Shown: positions 6,425 to 13,346, counted from the stretch's first letter. The stretch is 39,175 nt of DNA from a virus (IMGVR_UViG_3300033148_008353:1-39175); one strand, 5' to 3'. Notes: generated by a model from the sequence alone, not told the origin. Translations and numbers: made by a program.

Positions 6425-6594
6425 TTTCTATCTATAAATATTCTCAATTCTATTCCAAAAAAATGGACACTATATCTCAACCGCTCTATGTCATGCCATT
6501 CTTTACTGATGCCAATATATACCCAACTATCATTGGGAAATTCTTTGGTCCATCGGTTATACAGCATGATTCTCCTCAATCGTTTTTTATACAT
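6406..6594 (-). CDS. Small basic aromatic protein
   Basis: A protein of 62 residues, strongly basic (YKKRLRR at the start) and rich in Trp, Tyr, Phe and Ile. I prefer the ATG at 6594 because AAAGGG lies 8 bases upstream; the ATG at 6600 has the same sequence only 2 bases away. The gene is more A+T-rich than most neighbours. Function unknown; a small nucleic-acid-binding protein is possible. Confidence 0.5.
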   Translation of the reverse strand: MYKKRLRRIMLYNRWTKEFPNDSWVYIGISKEWHDIERLRYSVHFFGIELRIFIDRKWHGKI

Positions 6595-6817
6595 CCACAT
6601 TACCCTTTGGCAACCTCAGCCCCCTGGCTCTCCCAGCTTTGACAATTAGGTCTCCATTGGCAACCAGTTTGTCTATATGCAAATTGACTGACTGGACAGA
6701 TTTAAACCCCAGATGGAGTTGGATTTCTCTGTAGGAGGGAGGGTCTCCGGCTTTGAGACGTTTTTTGACATAGCTCAAAACCTTTGCCCTGGATTGTCCT
6801 AGCTTACTAAATGCCAT
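6587..6817 (-). CDS. LexA-type winged-helix DNA-binding domain, no peptidase
   Basis: A protein of 76 residues that aligns by eye with the N-terminal domain of LexA: a first helix ending in VLSYVKKRLKAG, then PPSYREIQLHLGFKSVQSVNLHIDKLVANG and a terminal strand pair with ARGLRLP. In LexA the SREI...GF.S helix reads the operator. The C-terminal self-cleaving domain that normally dimerises LexA is absent. It may act as a monomer, dimerise differently or interfere with host LexA. A promoter with an overlapping inverted repeat (7667-7681) lies just upstream of its operon partner, making autoregulation worth considering. Confidence 0.8.
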   Translation of the reverse strand: MAFSKLGQSRAKVLSYVKKRLKAGDPPSYREIQLHLGFKSVQSVNLHIDKLVANGDLIVKAGRARGLRLPKGNVDV

Positions 6818-7541
6818 TATTCTGACTTTGAATTTGAGTGGCAGGCATTGTCAATACAGTCCCATTGCTAAATTTCATTTTAATTGCTCTCAGATTTGAG
6901 TTGTCAACAACCTCAATCATTTTCCCAGCATGGAATTTTCTAACCCCTGGACCATCAGAGATGATTTTAACCATATCTCCATTGTTTGGTCTGGGAGGCT
7001 CAACTATATCTCCAAACTTTTTGACGAATTTTTTCCAGTAATTTGGGGGCATATAGTCAACAAACAATGTCCCGTTTAAATGGTCAATTTCATGCAGTAT
7101 GACAGCAGCTCCCATACCATTTGTCTCATGAGTGCAATCATTCCCAGCTGGGTCCTGGTATTTGACAACAATCCTCCTGGCTCTGGTTGTTTTGAATTTC
7201 CATCCTGGGATGCTGAGGCATCCATCATCAATGACCTGTAATCCATCAACAGCAACAACCCTGGGATTGACAAAAACCTCTGGGAGTTTGATTGTCTCTG
7301 CACTCTGATTGGTTATAAACATGCTATAGTCCAAACCACACTGGACAGAGGCAATGCCTAGCCAGCCCGTATTTGACATCATTGCTGTATTACTTGCAAT
7401 AGTCCTCATCCCATGAGCCCAGCTCATGATTGTGTCCTCAGTCTGATTGGTCATCTTAGTACTGGGGACTCTCAGCATTGGGTCTGGATATGTAACTATT
7501 TTCAGTGTCTGTGATGGTAATGTATTTGTCAATAATGACAT
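6807..7541 (-). CDS. def: Peptide deformylase with C-terminal extension
   Basis: A protein of 244 residues that removes the formyl group from nascent peptides at the ribosome. All three motifs are present: motif I as LGIASVQ (normally GxGLAAxQ), motif II as DDGCLSIPG (normally EGCLS) with the metal-binding Cys, and HEIDHLNGTLF (HExxH). The catalytic core ends near residue 175; bacterial enzymes are about 170 residues and many phage ones are shorter. The remaining 70 residues form an added beta-rich domain (GDMVKIISDGPG, FHAGKMIEVVDN, SNGTVLTMP) of unknown job. AGGAGAG sits 5 bases before the ATG. The gene follows its own promoter and overlaps the LexA-like gene. In phages deformylase is thought to favour processing of phage or photosystem proteins; its target here is unknown. 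Confidence 0.93.
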   Translation of the reverse strand: MSLLTNTLPSQTLKIVTYPDPMLRVPSTKMTNQTEDTIMSWAHGMRTIASNTAMMSNTGWLGIASVQCGLDYSMFITNQSAETIKLPEVFVNPRVVAVDGLQVIDDGCLSIPGWKFKTTRARRIVVKYQDPAGNDCTHETNGMGAAVILHEIDHLNGTLFVDYMPPNYWKKFVKKFGDIVEPPRPNNGDMVKIISDGPGVRKFHAGKMIEVVDNSNLRAIKMKFSNGTVLTMPATQIQSQNNGI

Positions 7542-7636
7542 TTGCTCTCCTGTTGGATGCGCTCCAGCTTTGTCAATAAATGCCCAACCATGTGTGTTTC
7601 ATATATATGACAATGAGGTTTGGTGGAGTCACACAT
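7529..7636 (-). CDS. Possible leader peptide upstream of peptide deformylase
   Basis: A 35-residue frame between the promoter and the deformylase gene, overlapping the deformylase start by 13 bases. It is rich in His and Cys (KPHCHIYETH) and has no good ribosome binding site. Its ATG is about 11 bases downstream of the predicted transcription start. It could be a coupled leader peptide or chance. Low confidence. Confidence 0.25.
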   Translation of the reverse strand: MCDSTKPHCHIYETHMVGHLLTKLERIQQESKCHY

Positions 7637-7653
7637 GCTGGGCTTGGACTTTG

Positions 7654-7682
7654 ATTGTATACAGATTGACAGTATATGTCAA
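7654..7682 (-). promoter_or_regulatory. Sigma70-like promoter for the deformylase operon
   Basis: On the minus strand a perfect -35 TTGACA (7677-7682), a 17-base spacer and a -10 TACAAT (7654-7659, 5 of 6 consensus) lie in the only sizeable gap of the early operon (7542-7683). Transcription would begin near 7647, about 105 bases before the deformylase ATG. This is the best consensus promoter in the window. Confidence 0.7.
7667..7681. promoter_or_regulatory. Inverted repeat overlapping the deformylase promoter (possible operator)
   Basis: TGACA and TGTCA arms separated by 5 bases overlap the -35 box and the start of the spacer, the usual place for a repressor site. TATAC-containing stretches flank it on both sides. 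A LexA-type DNA-binding domain is encoded just downstream (6587-6817), so a feedback loop is possible; this is inference. Confidence 0.45.
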
Positions 7683-7683
7683 A

Positions 7684-8046
7684 CTATATATTTGTATACC
7701 TTGGACGTATGCTGTCCACTCTATGGAGAAACTTAGTCAAAGGACTATTATTGACTCCAGTGATGACTGTTTTGAGGACTCCGGCATCAATGCTCACAGT
7801 GAATAAGAAATCCCATCCCAGGAGGAGTTTGAGCTTTTGCCAGAGGGTCAGATGATGAGCCTGGACAATGTAATATTTTAGACCAGGCATGTCCCTCATA
7901 AATTCAATACTGCCAGGACTCTGGTCAATGAGAGGAGTTTCTCCCAGATTTGATTTTTTTGTATTGTGAAACCATTCCAGAGAGCCCTGGGCTTTTTGAG
8001 TTGTCCAATCTGGATGAGGTTTGACTCTGGCTGACTGTGCTCTCAT
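7684..8046 (-). CDS. Hypothetical early protein with hydrophobic segment
   Basis: A protein of 120 residues from the ATG at 8046, which overlaps the upstream stop as TAATG. A hydrophobic stretch near residues 66-84 (LTLWQKLKLLLGWDFLFTV) could be a membrane-associated or amphipathic helix. The rest is basic and polar. It ends just before the deformylase promoter, whose -35 abuts its stop codon. No family recognised. Confidence 0.55.
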   Translation of the reverse strand: MRAQSARVKPHPDWTTQKAQGSLEWFHNTKKSNLGETPLIDQSPGSIEFMRDMPGLKYYIVQAHHLTLWQKLKLLLGWDFLFTVSIDAGVLKTVITGVNNSPLTKFLHRVDSIRPRYTNI

Positions 8047-8312
8047 TAGACTGAATTCCCTATTGAGAATGCTGCCCACAAATACTCCTGGCCTTTTTTG
8101 GTCAGTGTATAGTCATGGCCAGGATAATCATTTATAAGCCCATGCTCAATAGCTATCTGGCAGGATGTATGTCCCTGATGGAAACCAGCTGCACATTTGA
8201 GGACAGCCTGGTCAACAACGTCCCTTTTTTTCATGGGTCCAAAACTGGCATAAGCATGGACCTCCTCAATTTGCTCATCTGTAATCATTGTTTTTGGATT
8301 GTATCTAGGCAT
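8046..8312 (-). CDS. Hypothetical early protein
   Basis: A protein of 88 residues from the ATG at 8312, chosen because AAGGAGA lies 8 bases upstream and the start overlaps the previous stop (ATGCCTAG); an ATG at 8348 is preceded by an AGGAG buried in the palindrome AGGAGCCTCCT. The order of helices (TDEQIEEVHAYA, KRDVVDQAVLKCA, SCQIAIEHGL) followed by YTLTKKGQEYLW resembles a winged helix ending in the wing strand, so DNA binding is plausible. Confidence 0.55.
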   Translation of the reverse strand: MPRYNPKTMITDEQIEEVHAYASFGPMKKRDVVDQAVLKCAAGFHQGHTSCQIAIEHGLINDYPGHDYTLTKKGQEYLWAAFSIGNSV

Positions 8313-8556
8313 TGAATAAATCTCCTTGTAATAAGTAATTTTTGACATCCAACAGGAGGCTCCTGACCTCCACTGGAGTCAATGATTGGCCAAACGTGAC
8401 TGTCCCACATTTGCAGTTGCACTGGAGAGCATAGCCCCCAGGAGCTGTTGATTTTTTGCTGTGACGTTTGCCACACTTTCGACAGGGAGGCTCAATGGCA
8501 GCAATAGCATCATTGACAGTCTCCAGGAGGTCCTCCTTTGAGATACTATTTGCCAT
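8305..8556 (-). CDS. Zinc-ribbon hypothetical protein
   Basis: A protein of 83 residues with CRKCGKRH near 25-32 and CNCKCG near 46-51, a four-Cys zinc-ribbon arrangement. A short helix precedes it and a Leu-rich helix follows (VRSLLLDVKNYLL). Likely a small structural zinc domain that binds nucleic acid or protein. Overlaps both neighbours. Confidence 0.6.
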   Translation of the reverse strand: MANSISKEDLLETVNDAIAAIEPPCRKCGKRHSKKSTAPGGYALQCNCKCGTVTFGQSLTPVEVRSLLLDVKNYLLQGDLFNA

Positions 8557-8941
8557 CAGTCAACTCATCCTGGATTTTGTCCCACTCTGGCAGATAATAT
8601 ATTGATTTTCCAACATCCAAATATTTGCTCCAAAACCATTTTGTAACATCATTCCAGGGTTTTGTGATGCTGGTACCATAGGAGAATGTTGGAGACTGGT
8701 TGCCTCTACAAAACACCCCCATCAAATGAGCTCCACACCAAATAGACTGGGCATCCCTTAGACCTATGTAATAAATCCCAGATTTTGGACACTGGAAAAT
8801 ATTTGTATAAACTTTTTTTCTCCAGGTCAGAAACCTCCAGAGATTTGGAGAGAATTTTGGGTCATTTTTGGGATTGATGAGAGCATTGATTCCCCACGCT
8901 GGCTGATCTCCTCCAACAATAATGTCTGGCAAATCAATCAT
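8546..8941 (-). CDS. Hypothetical early protein
   Basis: A protein of 131 residues, rich in Trp, Tyr, Phe and Gly, overlapping the previous stop by 4 bases (ATGA). Segments such as WRFLTWRKKVYTNIFQCP and SGIYYIGLRDA suggest a beta-rich globular fold without membrane helices. One of only two GATC tetramers in the window (8905-8908) lies here. No family recognised. Confidence 0.55.
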   Translation of the reverse strand: MIDLPDIIVGGDQPAWGINALINPKNDPKFSPNLWRFLTWRKKVYTNIFQCPKSGIYYIGLRDAQSIWCGAHLMGVFCRGNQSPTFSYGTSITKPWNDVTKWFWSKYLDVGKSIYYLPEWDKIQDELTDGK

Positions 8942-9462
8942 GACTGGACCTCAATTCCAAATGGTTTGCAAGTCTCCTCAGCAATCTCTGCCATTGACAA
9001 CTCAACAGCATCCTCAAAATTCACAATGGAGAATCTCCTCAGCTCCTGACAGCCATCCTTTTTGATTCTATACTGAGCAGGTCCTCTCTCATAGATTCCA
9101 GCAATGACTCCAGTCCAATTCCTGGATGCTGGTCCATATTTGACGCGCGCTCCGTCTGGGAGGGTCCTCTGAATGTTGTTGACCTTTGCCCATTGCCTCT
9201 GGGCATCATCTAGCAGGTCATCAACAATGTCATCCATCTGGTCCAAATCATCCAGGTCATGCATCTTACAACTATAACCAATATCCTCCAGCTTTTTTGC
9301 TAAATCATAGCCTGAGTCCCTCCTGTAATATTGGGAGGCAATGTCCTCAGCCAGAGTCTCTCCAAATCCAGTCATGTCCTCAGCTGTTTTTGCAGCTGCC
9401 TGGACAATCATTGACCTCTCAACCTTTGGCCTGGGCATCCCAGGCAACTCTGTCTGGGTCAT
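8938..9462 (-). CDS. Hypothetical early protein with acidic middle
   Basis: A protein of 174 residues. The ATG at 9462 overlaps the upstream stop as ATGA and is preferred over an in-frame ATG at 9492. The order is an N-terminal PGMPRPKV segment, an Ala-rich helix, a strongly acidic stretch near 68-85 (repeated Asp and Leu), then a beta-rich C-terminal part with DGARVKYGP that resembles a small SH3-like barrel. Possibly a DNA mimic or polymerase adaptor by charge pattern, but this is speculation. Confidence 0.55.
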   Translation of the reverse strand: MTQTELPGMPRPKVERSMIVQAAAKTAEDMTGFGETLAEDIASQYYRRDSGYDLAKKLEDIGYSCKMHDLDDLDQMDDIVDDLLDDAQRQWAKVNNIQRTLPDGARVKYGPASRNWTGVIAGIYERGPAQYRIKKDGCQELRRFSIVNFEDAVELSMAEIAEETCKPFGIEVQS

Positions 9463-9995
9463 GATGTTGCCTTTATTATCATAAATCCCCATCCACTCTC
9501 CTCAATGTATTTTGTCAATTGAGCATATTCAATAACAGATGAAATACATGGATGGTTTACATTGTGCTCAAAATATGCCTTACTAAATCCAATGGCTGTC
9601 CTGTACCTCTCCTCCTTTATTGCTGTTTGACGTATTTTGCAATATGGGGATTGGACTGCCTGACTGCCATCAGTTAGAGTTGTATGACACAAAAACTCCT
9701 CCTTATATTTTCCAGCTGTTTCCTGGTCAATACCAATCATGCAATATTGACATTTTTTGAGATGATGATTTGTAGAGACAATGTGAAACTCACACTCTCC
9801 ATGACAATGGGACATCTCCTCATCTGGAGCACCTGAGTTGCAGGTTTCTTTTTTGCCCAAAATACAATCATCAGGAGACTCTCCACACGGAGCCAAATCA
9901 TCCCAGAGGCATGCACATTCTCCACTGGGAGCATGCAGTCCATCAAACCCATTATTTTTAGCCAACTGTATATGGCCTAATTCTTTATATTTCAC
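9459..9995 (-). CDS. Cysteine-rich early protein
   Basis: A protein of 178 residues from a GTG start with AAAGGCGG just upstream, overlapping the previous stop (GTGA). The N-terminal half has a dense Cys/His cluster: CAC near 27-29, then single Cys residues to about 52, then CHGECEFH and CQYC near 64-86. This is enough for two metal sites. The C-terminal part is helical with aromatic residues. It lies directly after the cytosine methyltransferase pair. No catalytic motif seen; a zinc-structured DNA or protein binder is likely. Confidence 0.6.
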   Translation of the reverse strand: MKYKELGHIQLAKNNGFDGLHAPSGECACLWDDLAPCGESPDDCILGKKETCNSGAPDEEMSHCHGECEFHIVSTNHHLKKCQYCMIGIDQETAGKYKEEFLCHTTLTDGSQAVQSPYCKIRQTAIKEERYRTAIGFSKAYFEHNVNHPCISSVIEYAQLTKYIEESGWGFMIIKATS

Positions 9996-10288
9996 TTTGC
10001 CGCCTTTACGTGTTTGTATGTTTTGCGCTTGACAATAAAATTGATTGTGGGAGGAGTTGTGTCATATTTGACAGCCAACTCTCTCTGAGTCCATAGTTTT
10101 TTGGCATAGTCTCTGAGGATGAGAGATGCTGTGACATCCCCCAGGTTTGGAGATTTGTTGAGTTGCTGCATGGAATGTTTTGAGATGGCTTTGGAGTTTC
10201 TCCTCACTGGCCTGGATTTTTTTGGCAACTCTGTTCTTGACAGAGCTCTCTGGGCCCTCAAAAAATTATCAATACTATTCTGAGTCAT
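9992..10288 (-). CDS. HTH DNA-binding protein
   Basis: A protein of 98 residues. Residues about 66-95 (WTQRELAVKYDTTPPTINFI, then basic residues) form a clear helix-turn-helix, with a second helix starting TPPTINFI. The N-terminal 45 residues are basic and probably flexible. It starts at ATGA overlapping the methyltransferase stop. Such small HTH proteins often act as transcription regulators or as the DNA-binding part of a nuclease; no nuclease motif is present. Confidence 0.65.
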   Translation of the reverse strand: MTQNSIDNFLRAQRALSRTELPKKSRPVRRNSKAISKHSMQQLNKSPNLGDVTASLILRDYAKKLWTQRELAVKYDTTPPTINFIVKRKTYKHVKAAK

Positions 10289-11037
10289 TCGGTTTCTCCA
10301 CTGAGGAGTTTAAATGCAATTTCCATTGATTGTGGACATTGACCATTTCCAGCGGCTTTAAGTCTGTCCATCCTATTGGCCAACCCATCAGCCACTCCGC
10401 AATAGCTGGTCTCAGTCTGTGGTTTTTCTGACCACACTGGCAACGTCTGCCTACGAACTGAGGCAACGTGTCCTGTGTGCCCTTTGTTATTGGTTTGTTT
10501 GCATAATAATTTGTTATTACGCTCCTTTTCCAATCTGTAGCTGTCGGAGTAGGCCAACACCCAACACCTTTTCCTTTGGTGTGGGGAATTTGCGTCATCT
10601 GCTCCAACAATACCCCATCTAGAAGCATACCCCATTTTGGCAAGGTCACTAATGACCAATGCAAGTCCTCTTGAAATAAGCATTGGTGAGTTTTCCACCC
10701 AAACGAATTTGGGTCTAACTTCACCCACGATTCTCGCCATTTCACTCCATAGCCCAGACCTTTCTCCATCAATTCCGGCTCCTTTACCGGCTGCGCTGAT
10801 GTCCTGACACGGGAATCCTCCAGAAACAACATCAACAATTCCTCTCCATGGGTTTCCGTCAAAGGTGCAAACGTCTGACCATATCGGGAATGTTTCCAAT
10901 GAGCCGTCATTTTGTCTAGCTGCAAGTATGCTAGCGGCTGATTGCTCCCATTCAACTGCACAGACTGTTCTCCATCCAAGCAGTCTCCCTCCAAGTATTC
11001 CACCACCAGCGCCCGCGAATAAAGCCAACTCATTCAT
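10285..11037 (-). CDS. C5-cytosine DNA methyltransferase
   Basis: A protein of 250 residues that transfers a methyl group from S-adenosylmethionine to C5 of cytosine. Motif I is ALFAGAGG at 5-12, motif IV is GGFPCQ at 73-78 with catalytic Cys77, motif VI is WVENSP at 113-118 (normally ENV), motif VIII is QRKRCW at 154-159 and motif X is AAGNGQCPQ near the C-terminus. The enzyme is short (typical 300-400), leaving only about 55 residues for target recognition, so the site is probably short. The gene is not CpG-depleted (22 CpG in 660 bases), unlike the rest of the phage, which suggests recent acquisition. It overlaps both neighbours by 4 bases. Confidence 0.93.
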   Translation of the reverse strand: MNELALFAGAGGGILGGRLLGWRTVCAVEWEQSAASILAARQNDGSLETFPIWSDVCTFDGNPWRGIVDVVSGGFPCQDISAAGKGAGIDGERSGLWSEMARIVGEVRPKFVWVENSPMLISRGLALVISDLAKMGYASRWGIVGADDANSPHQRKRCWVLAYSDSYRLEKERNNKLLCKQTNNKGHTGHVASVRRQTLPVWSEKPQTETSYCGVADGLANRMDRLKAAGNGQCPQSMEIAFKLLSGETE

Positions 11038-11333
11038 AACTCCTCTTTTGTCATTGTTATTGCAATAGGCTCATAGCCTAATAATATTGATAAAACAGCA
11101 TCAGCTTGGTCTACCATTATTGGTTGTTTTTTAGATACAAATCTAAAACCAACACTCCTGGCCTCCTCAACACTTACTGGGAGGTTTATTTTAAGACCCA
11201 TACTCCTAGACATTGCATGTATTCTTTGAGCTTCTCGTGTGGTAGTTGTAATAATATAACCTCCAGAGACATGGGCCTTTTTGATTAGGTCAGTTGTTTT
11301 GCCTGAGCCTTTGGGTCTGACATCAATGTCCAT
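11034..11333 (-). CDS. Minimal P-loop NTPase-like protein
   Basis: A protein of 99 residues. The ATG at 11333 has GGAGGAGG 7 bases upstream. Residues 7-14 (PKGSGKTT) are a Walker A loop and IMVDQAD at 72-78 looks like a Walker B strand. GGYIITTTTREAQRI at 24-38 fits the strand after the P-loop in helicase-like ATPases. It is far too short for a full helicase or RecA fold, so it has only a half core. Similar short ATPase-like proteins occur beside phage replication genes. It may bind nucleotide without motor activity or pair with a host helicase; unproven. Confidence 0.7.
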   Translation of the reverse strand: MDIDVRPKGSGKTTDLIKKAHVSGGYIITTTTREAQRIHAMSRSMGLKINLPVSVEEARSVGFRFVSKKQPIMVDQADAVLSILLGYEPIAITMTKEEL

Positions 11334-11592
11334 TGTGAACCTCCTCCATTGCATCAACTCTCCTCATTGCAACATCCATCTGGACATCCTTTGAGACCAT
11401 GATGATTGCTCCTCTCAGTTTCTGGGATAAATTGTGACTCTCAAACTCCAGAAAATCCTCATCTGTCAGGACTGCATGGATTGAGTCTCCTGGTTTGAAA
11501 ATTTCAAAACTGGCTGAGCCATTCTCTGCATCCATCCTAACAATGAATCCCTCTGGGATGGTCCCAGCTATAAAATTAAATATACAATCCAT
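11323..11592 (-). CDS. Hypothetical early protein
   Basis: A protein of 89 residues. The ATG at 11592 overlaps the upstream stop (TGATG) and has AGGAG 8 bases before it; a start at 11655 would run 64 bases into the DnaA-like gene. The protein is a mix of beta strands and an acidic middle (LTDEDFLEFESH), ending in a helix. No motif recognised; by position it belongs to the replication group. Confidence 0.55.
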   Translation of the reverse strand: MDCIFNFIAGTIPEGFIVRMDAENGSASFEIFKPGDSIHAVLTDEDFLEFESHNLSQKLRGAIIMVSKDVQMDVAMRRVDAMEEVHNGH

Positions 11593-12002
11593 CAGTTTGC
11601 TCCTGGGTTGATGCTTGGGATGAGAGCTGCTGCTCCATGAAATTTGGCCATCCAACTCAGGTTTTGAGACTTGACAGCTGTGCCAACAGAGGCAACCAGA
11701 TTGGCCAGCTCTGGCTCCTGGTCAATCATCTCCTGGGCTTTTTTGAGACCATGGTCAATTGTTTTATGGTCCCTCCCTCCAAAACTGTTGCCAATATCAA
11801 CCAGGGTCATCCCCAGCTCTCTGCAAAGGAGAATGGCAATCCATCTAGCATGGCAATGATTTTGAGCGCGTGATGGCCCTCTCAGGTCTGCTGATTTGAG
11901 ACCCCAGCATCTGGCAATAATAACCTGGATGAGAGCAACTCTAGAATCAATGAAAAATCCAGACATATTAACCCCAAACCAGTTTGTGTTTGACATGGAC
12001 AT
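11592..12002 (-). CDS. Stand-alone DnaA domain IV (DnaA-box binding) protein
   Basis: A protein of 136 residues that matches the C-terminal DNA-binding domain of bacterial DnaA: SRAQNHCHARWIAILLCREL near 44-63, then DIGNSFGGRDHKTIDHGLKK at 69-88. The GGRDHxT signature is the helix that contacts the DnaA box. The AAA+ ATPase and the helicase-loading domains of DnaA are absent. It could mark the phage origin, sequester host DnaA boxes or load host DnaA/DnaB. A second in-frame ATG at 11966 lies just after the upstream stop and is an equally good start. It sits directly after the initiator-like gene. Confidence 0.85.
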   Translation of the reverse strand: MSMSNTNWFGVNMSGFFIDSRVALIQVIIARCWGLKSADLRGPSRAQNHCHARWIAILLCRELGMTLVDIGNSFGGRDHKTIDHGLKKAQEMIDQEPELANLVASVGTAVKSQNLSWMAKFHGAAALIPSINPGAN

Positions 12003-12297
12003 TTGCTGGAGTGACTCTATACCTCCAGAGACCAGTGGACCCTAGAGTTTTTTCTGAGTCAACCTGGTTGCTCCCATGCTCTGCTCTCCTAAAACATCTG
12101 ATGGCAGCTGAGATGGATGTTTCCATTGCATTGACACCAACAGCATCCAGAGCTGATTTGATGCCTGGGAGAGTGTGCCATTGGCCATCTGACATGACCT
12201 GATAGACAGCTCGCGCAACTTTTCCCAGACGTTTGATGTCCTGAGTGTTTCTATTGTCCCCCAGAGGGAGACCCATTTGAGTGTTTTTGATATTCAT
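11968..12297 (-). CDS. Winged-helix-like protein of the replication group
   Basis: A protein of 109 residues. Residues about 25-75 (VARAVYQVMSDGQWHTLPGI through the Ala-rich helix with AIRCFRRA) look like a winged helix: helix, short strand WHT, then two helices. GLWRYRV supplies a final strand. It lies between the initiator-like protein and the DnaA domain protein, overlapping both, and may bind DNA or act as a helicase-loading partner. The fold call is by pattern only. Confidence 0.6.
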   Translation of the reverse strand: MNIKNTQMGLPLGDNRNTQDIKRLGKVARAVYQVMSDGQWHTLPGIKSALDAVGVNAMETSISAAIRCFRRAEHGSNQVDSEKTLGSTGLWRYRVTPANVHVKHKLVWG

Positions 12298-13346
12298 GAA
12301 ATTGACTCCATTTGATTGTTTTGTTTGTGGACCTCAATTGCTGTATCAATTGACTCCCTGCCTCCAACTCTCCTCCAATCATGCTGGACTGGATAGCGGT
12401 TGATTTTTTTGAGAGTGTAAATGACAAAACCCTCTGGGCTGTTTGAGATTCCTTTTTTGCTTACTGCATTATGCCATAGACAATAGCCATGGTCTGGATG
12501 GCCTGGGAGCTTGCAATTGGTGCCAAATCCACAACGGACTGGAGCCTCTTTGCTGGAGATATGAGTTGAGATTGTATTCTCCCAACGACATTCCCCCCAA
12601 AACCTTTTGGCATAAGGCCACGCAGCGACAAAGGCTCCATGGCTATTTGCTTTTTTATCAGCTATTGTTTTGTCTTTTAACCATCTGATGATTTGGTCCA
12701 GCTCTTCCTGATTCTTTGACTTTACATTAACTAACCATTCCAGAGACTCCTCAACTGGACCAGGGTCTCCATTGGATGTCCTGCATCCTTTGGCATAGAT
12801 TGGCCAAAATGTCTCAGAGTGCCAGTCTGTGAGTTGTTGTTTATTCAAAAAATCAGAGAGAGGTTTTGGCCATTGGGTTTCCTCTATCAGGTTTCCACAA
12901 TCAGGATTCAGGTTTCCGCAATCAGCAATCAGCGCGGTTGGCTCTGGAATTTCCTGGTCTTGTTCAGAACTTTCATGGGATGGACCCATGCTAAGTCTGT
13001 CCTGTTGGTTTGTCTGGCTAGAATATCTCACAAATTTTGATGGTTTCTCCTTTTCTTTTTTATGAGGAGATTGATGGGTTGAAAATGTTGGCAGATACAG
13101 GAGAGCTTGGTCTCCTCCTGTATAAGGGATGACAAACCCCTGGGCAATCAACTCATCAATCAGAGGCTTTGTGTCTATATTCTCAAATGGAAATAGCTGG
13201 CCTTTGATTTTCCTGGGTCTATTCTCTAGGGTCCCAGTCCAGTCAGCAATCCCCCATAATCCTATAAACAACAATCTGGCATAAGCACTGCACTCAGACA
13301 ATTCTGGATTTTCAAAAAAACCAGGTTTGATGTTTCGAGCTCTCAT
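12294..13346 (-). CDS. Phage replication initiator-like protein
   Basis: A protein of 350 residues. Residues 1-90 match the winged-helix opening of phage replisome organisers (RNIKPGFFENPELSE, ARLLFIGLWGIADW and RPRKIKGQLFPF). A disordered Lys/Ser/Gln-rich linker follows at 91-165. Inside it DCGNL is repeated at 142-146 and 149-153, encoded by two DNA direct repeats. The C-terminal part has helix-rich residues 165-255 and a likely zinc site, Cys272, Cys278, Cys289 and His292. I see no Walker motifs. It probably marks the origin and recruits host helicase, as lambda O/P do. Overlaps its neighbours by 4 bases. Confidence 0.7.
   Translation of the reverse strand: MRARNIKPGFFENPELSECSAYARLLFIGLWGIADWTGTLENRPRKIKGQLFPFENIDTKPLIDELIAQGFVIPYTGGDQALLYLPTFSTHQSPHKKEKEKPSKFVRYSSQTNQQDRLSMGPSHESSEQDQEIPEPTALIADCGNLNPDCGNLIEETQWPKPLSDFLNKQQLTDWHSETFWPIYAKGCRTSNGDPGPVEESLEWLVNVKSKNQEELDQIIRWLKDKTIADKKANSHGAFVAAWPYAKRFWGECRWENTISTHISSKEAPVRCGFGTNCKLPGHPDHGYCLWHNAVSKKGISNSPEGFVIYTLKKINRYPVQHDWRRVGGRESIDTAIEVHKQNNQMESIS
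12887..12925. repeat. Pair of 21-base direct repeats inside the initiator gene
   Basis: The sequence TCAGGTTTCCRCAATCAG occurs at 12887 and again at 12908, exactly 21 bases apart and differing at one base (A or G). A partial third AATCAG follows. In lambda the origin is a set of about 19-base iterons inside gene O, so these could be initiator-binding iterons. They also explain the repeated DCGNL in the protein linker. Confidence 0.5.

Noticed and set aside
8348-8370. Perfect palindrome AGGAGCCTCCT near 8350
   Set aside because: It has no T run and lies inside coding sequence. AGGAG and CCTCC words are very common here, so chance pairing is likely.
10275-11033. A 252-residue open frame overlapping the cytosine methyltransferase in another frame
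   Set aside because: All methyltransferase motifs lie in the other frame, and the ATGA overlaps with both neighbours fit that frame. This frame has no motif or ribosome binding site.
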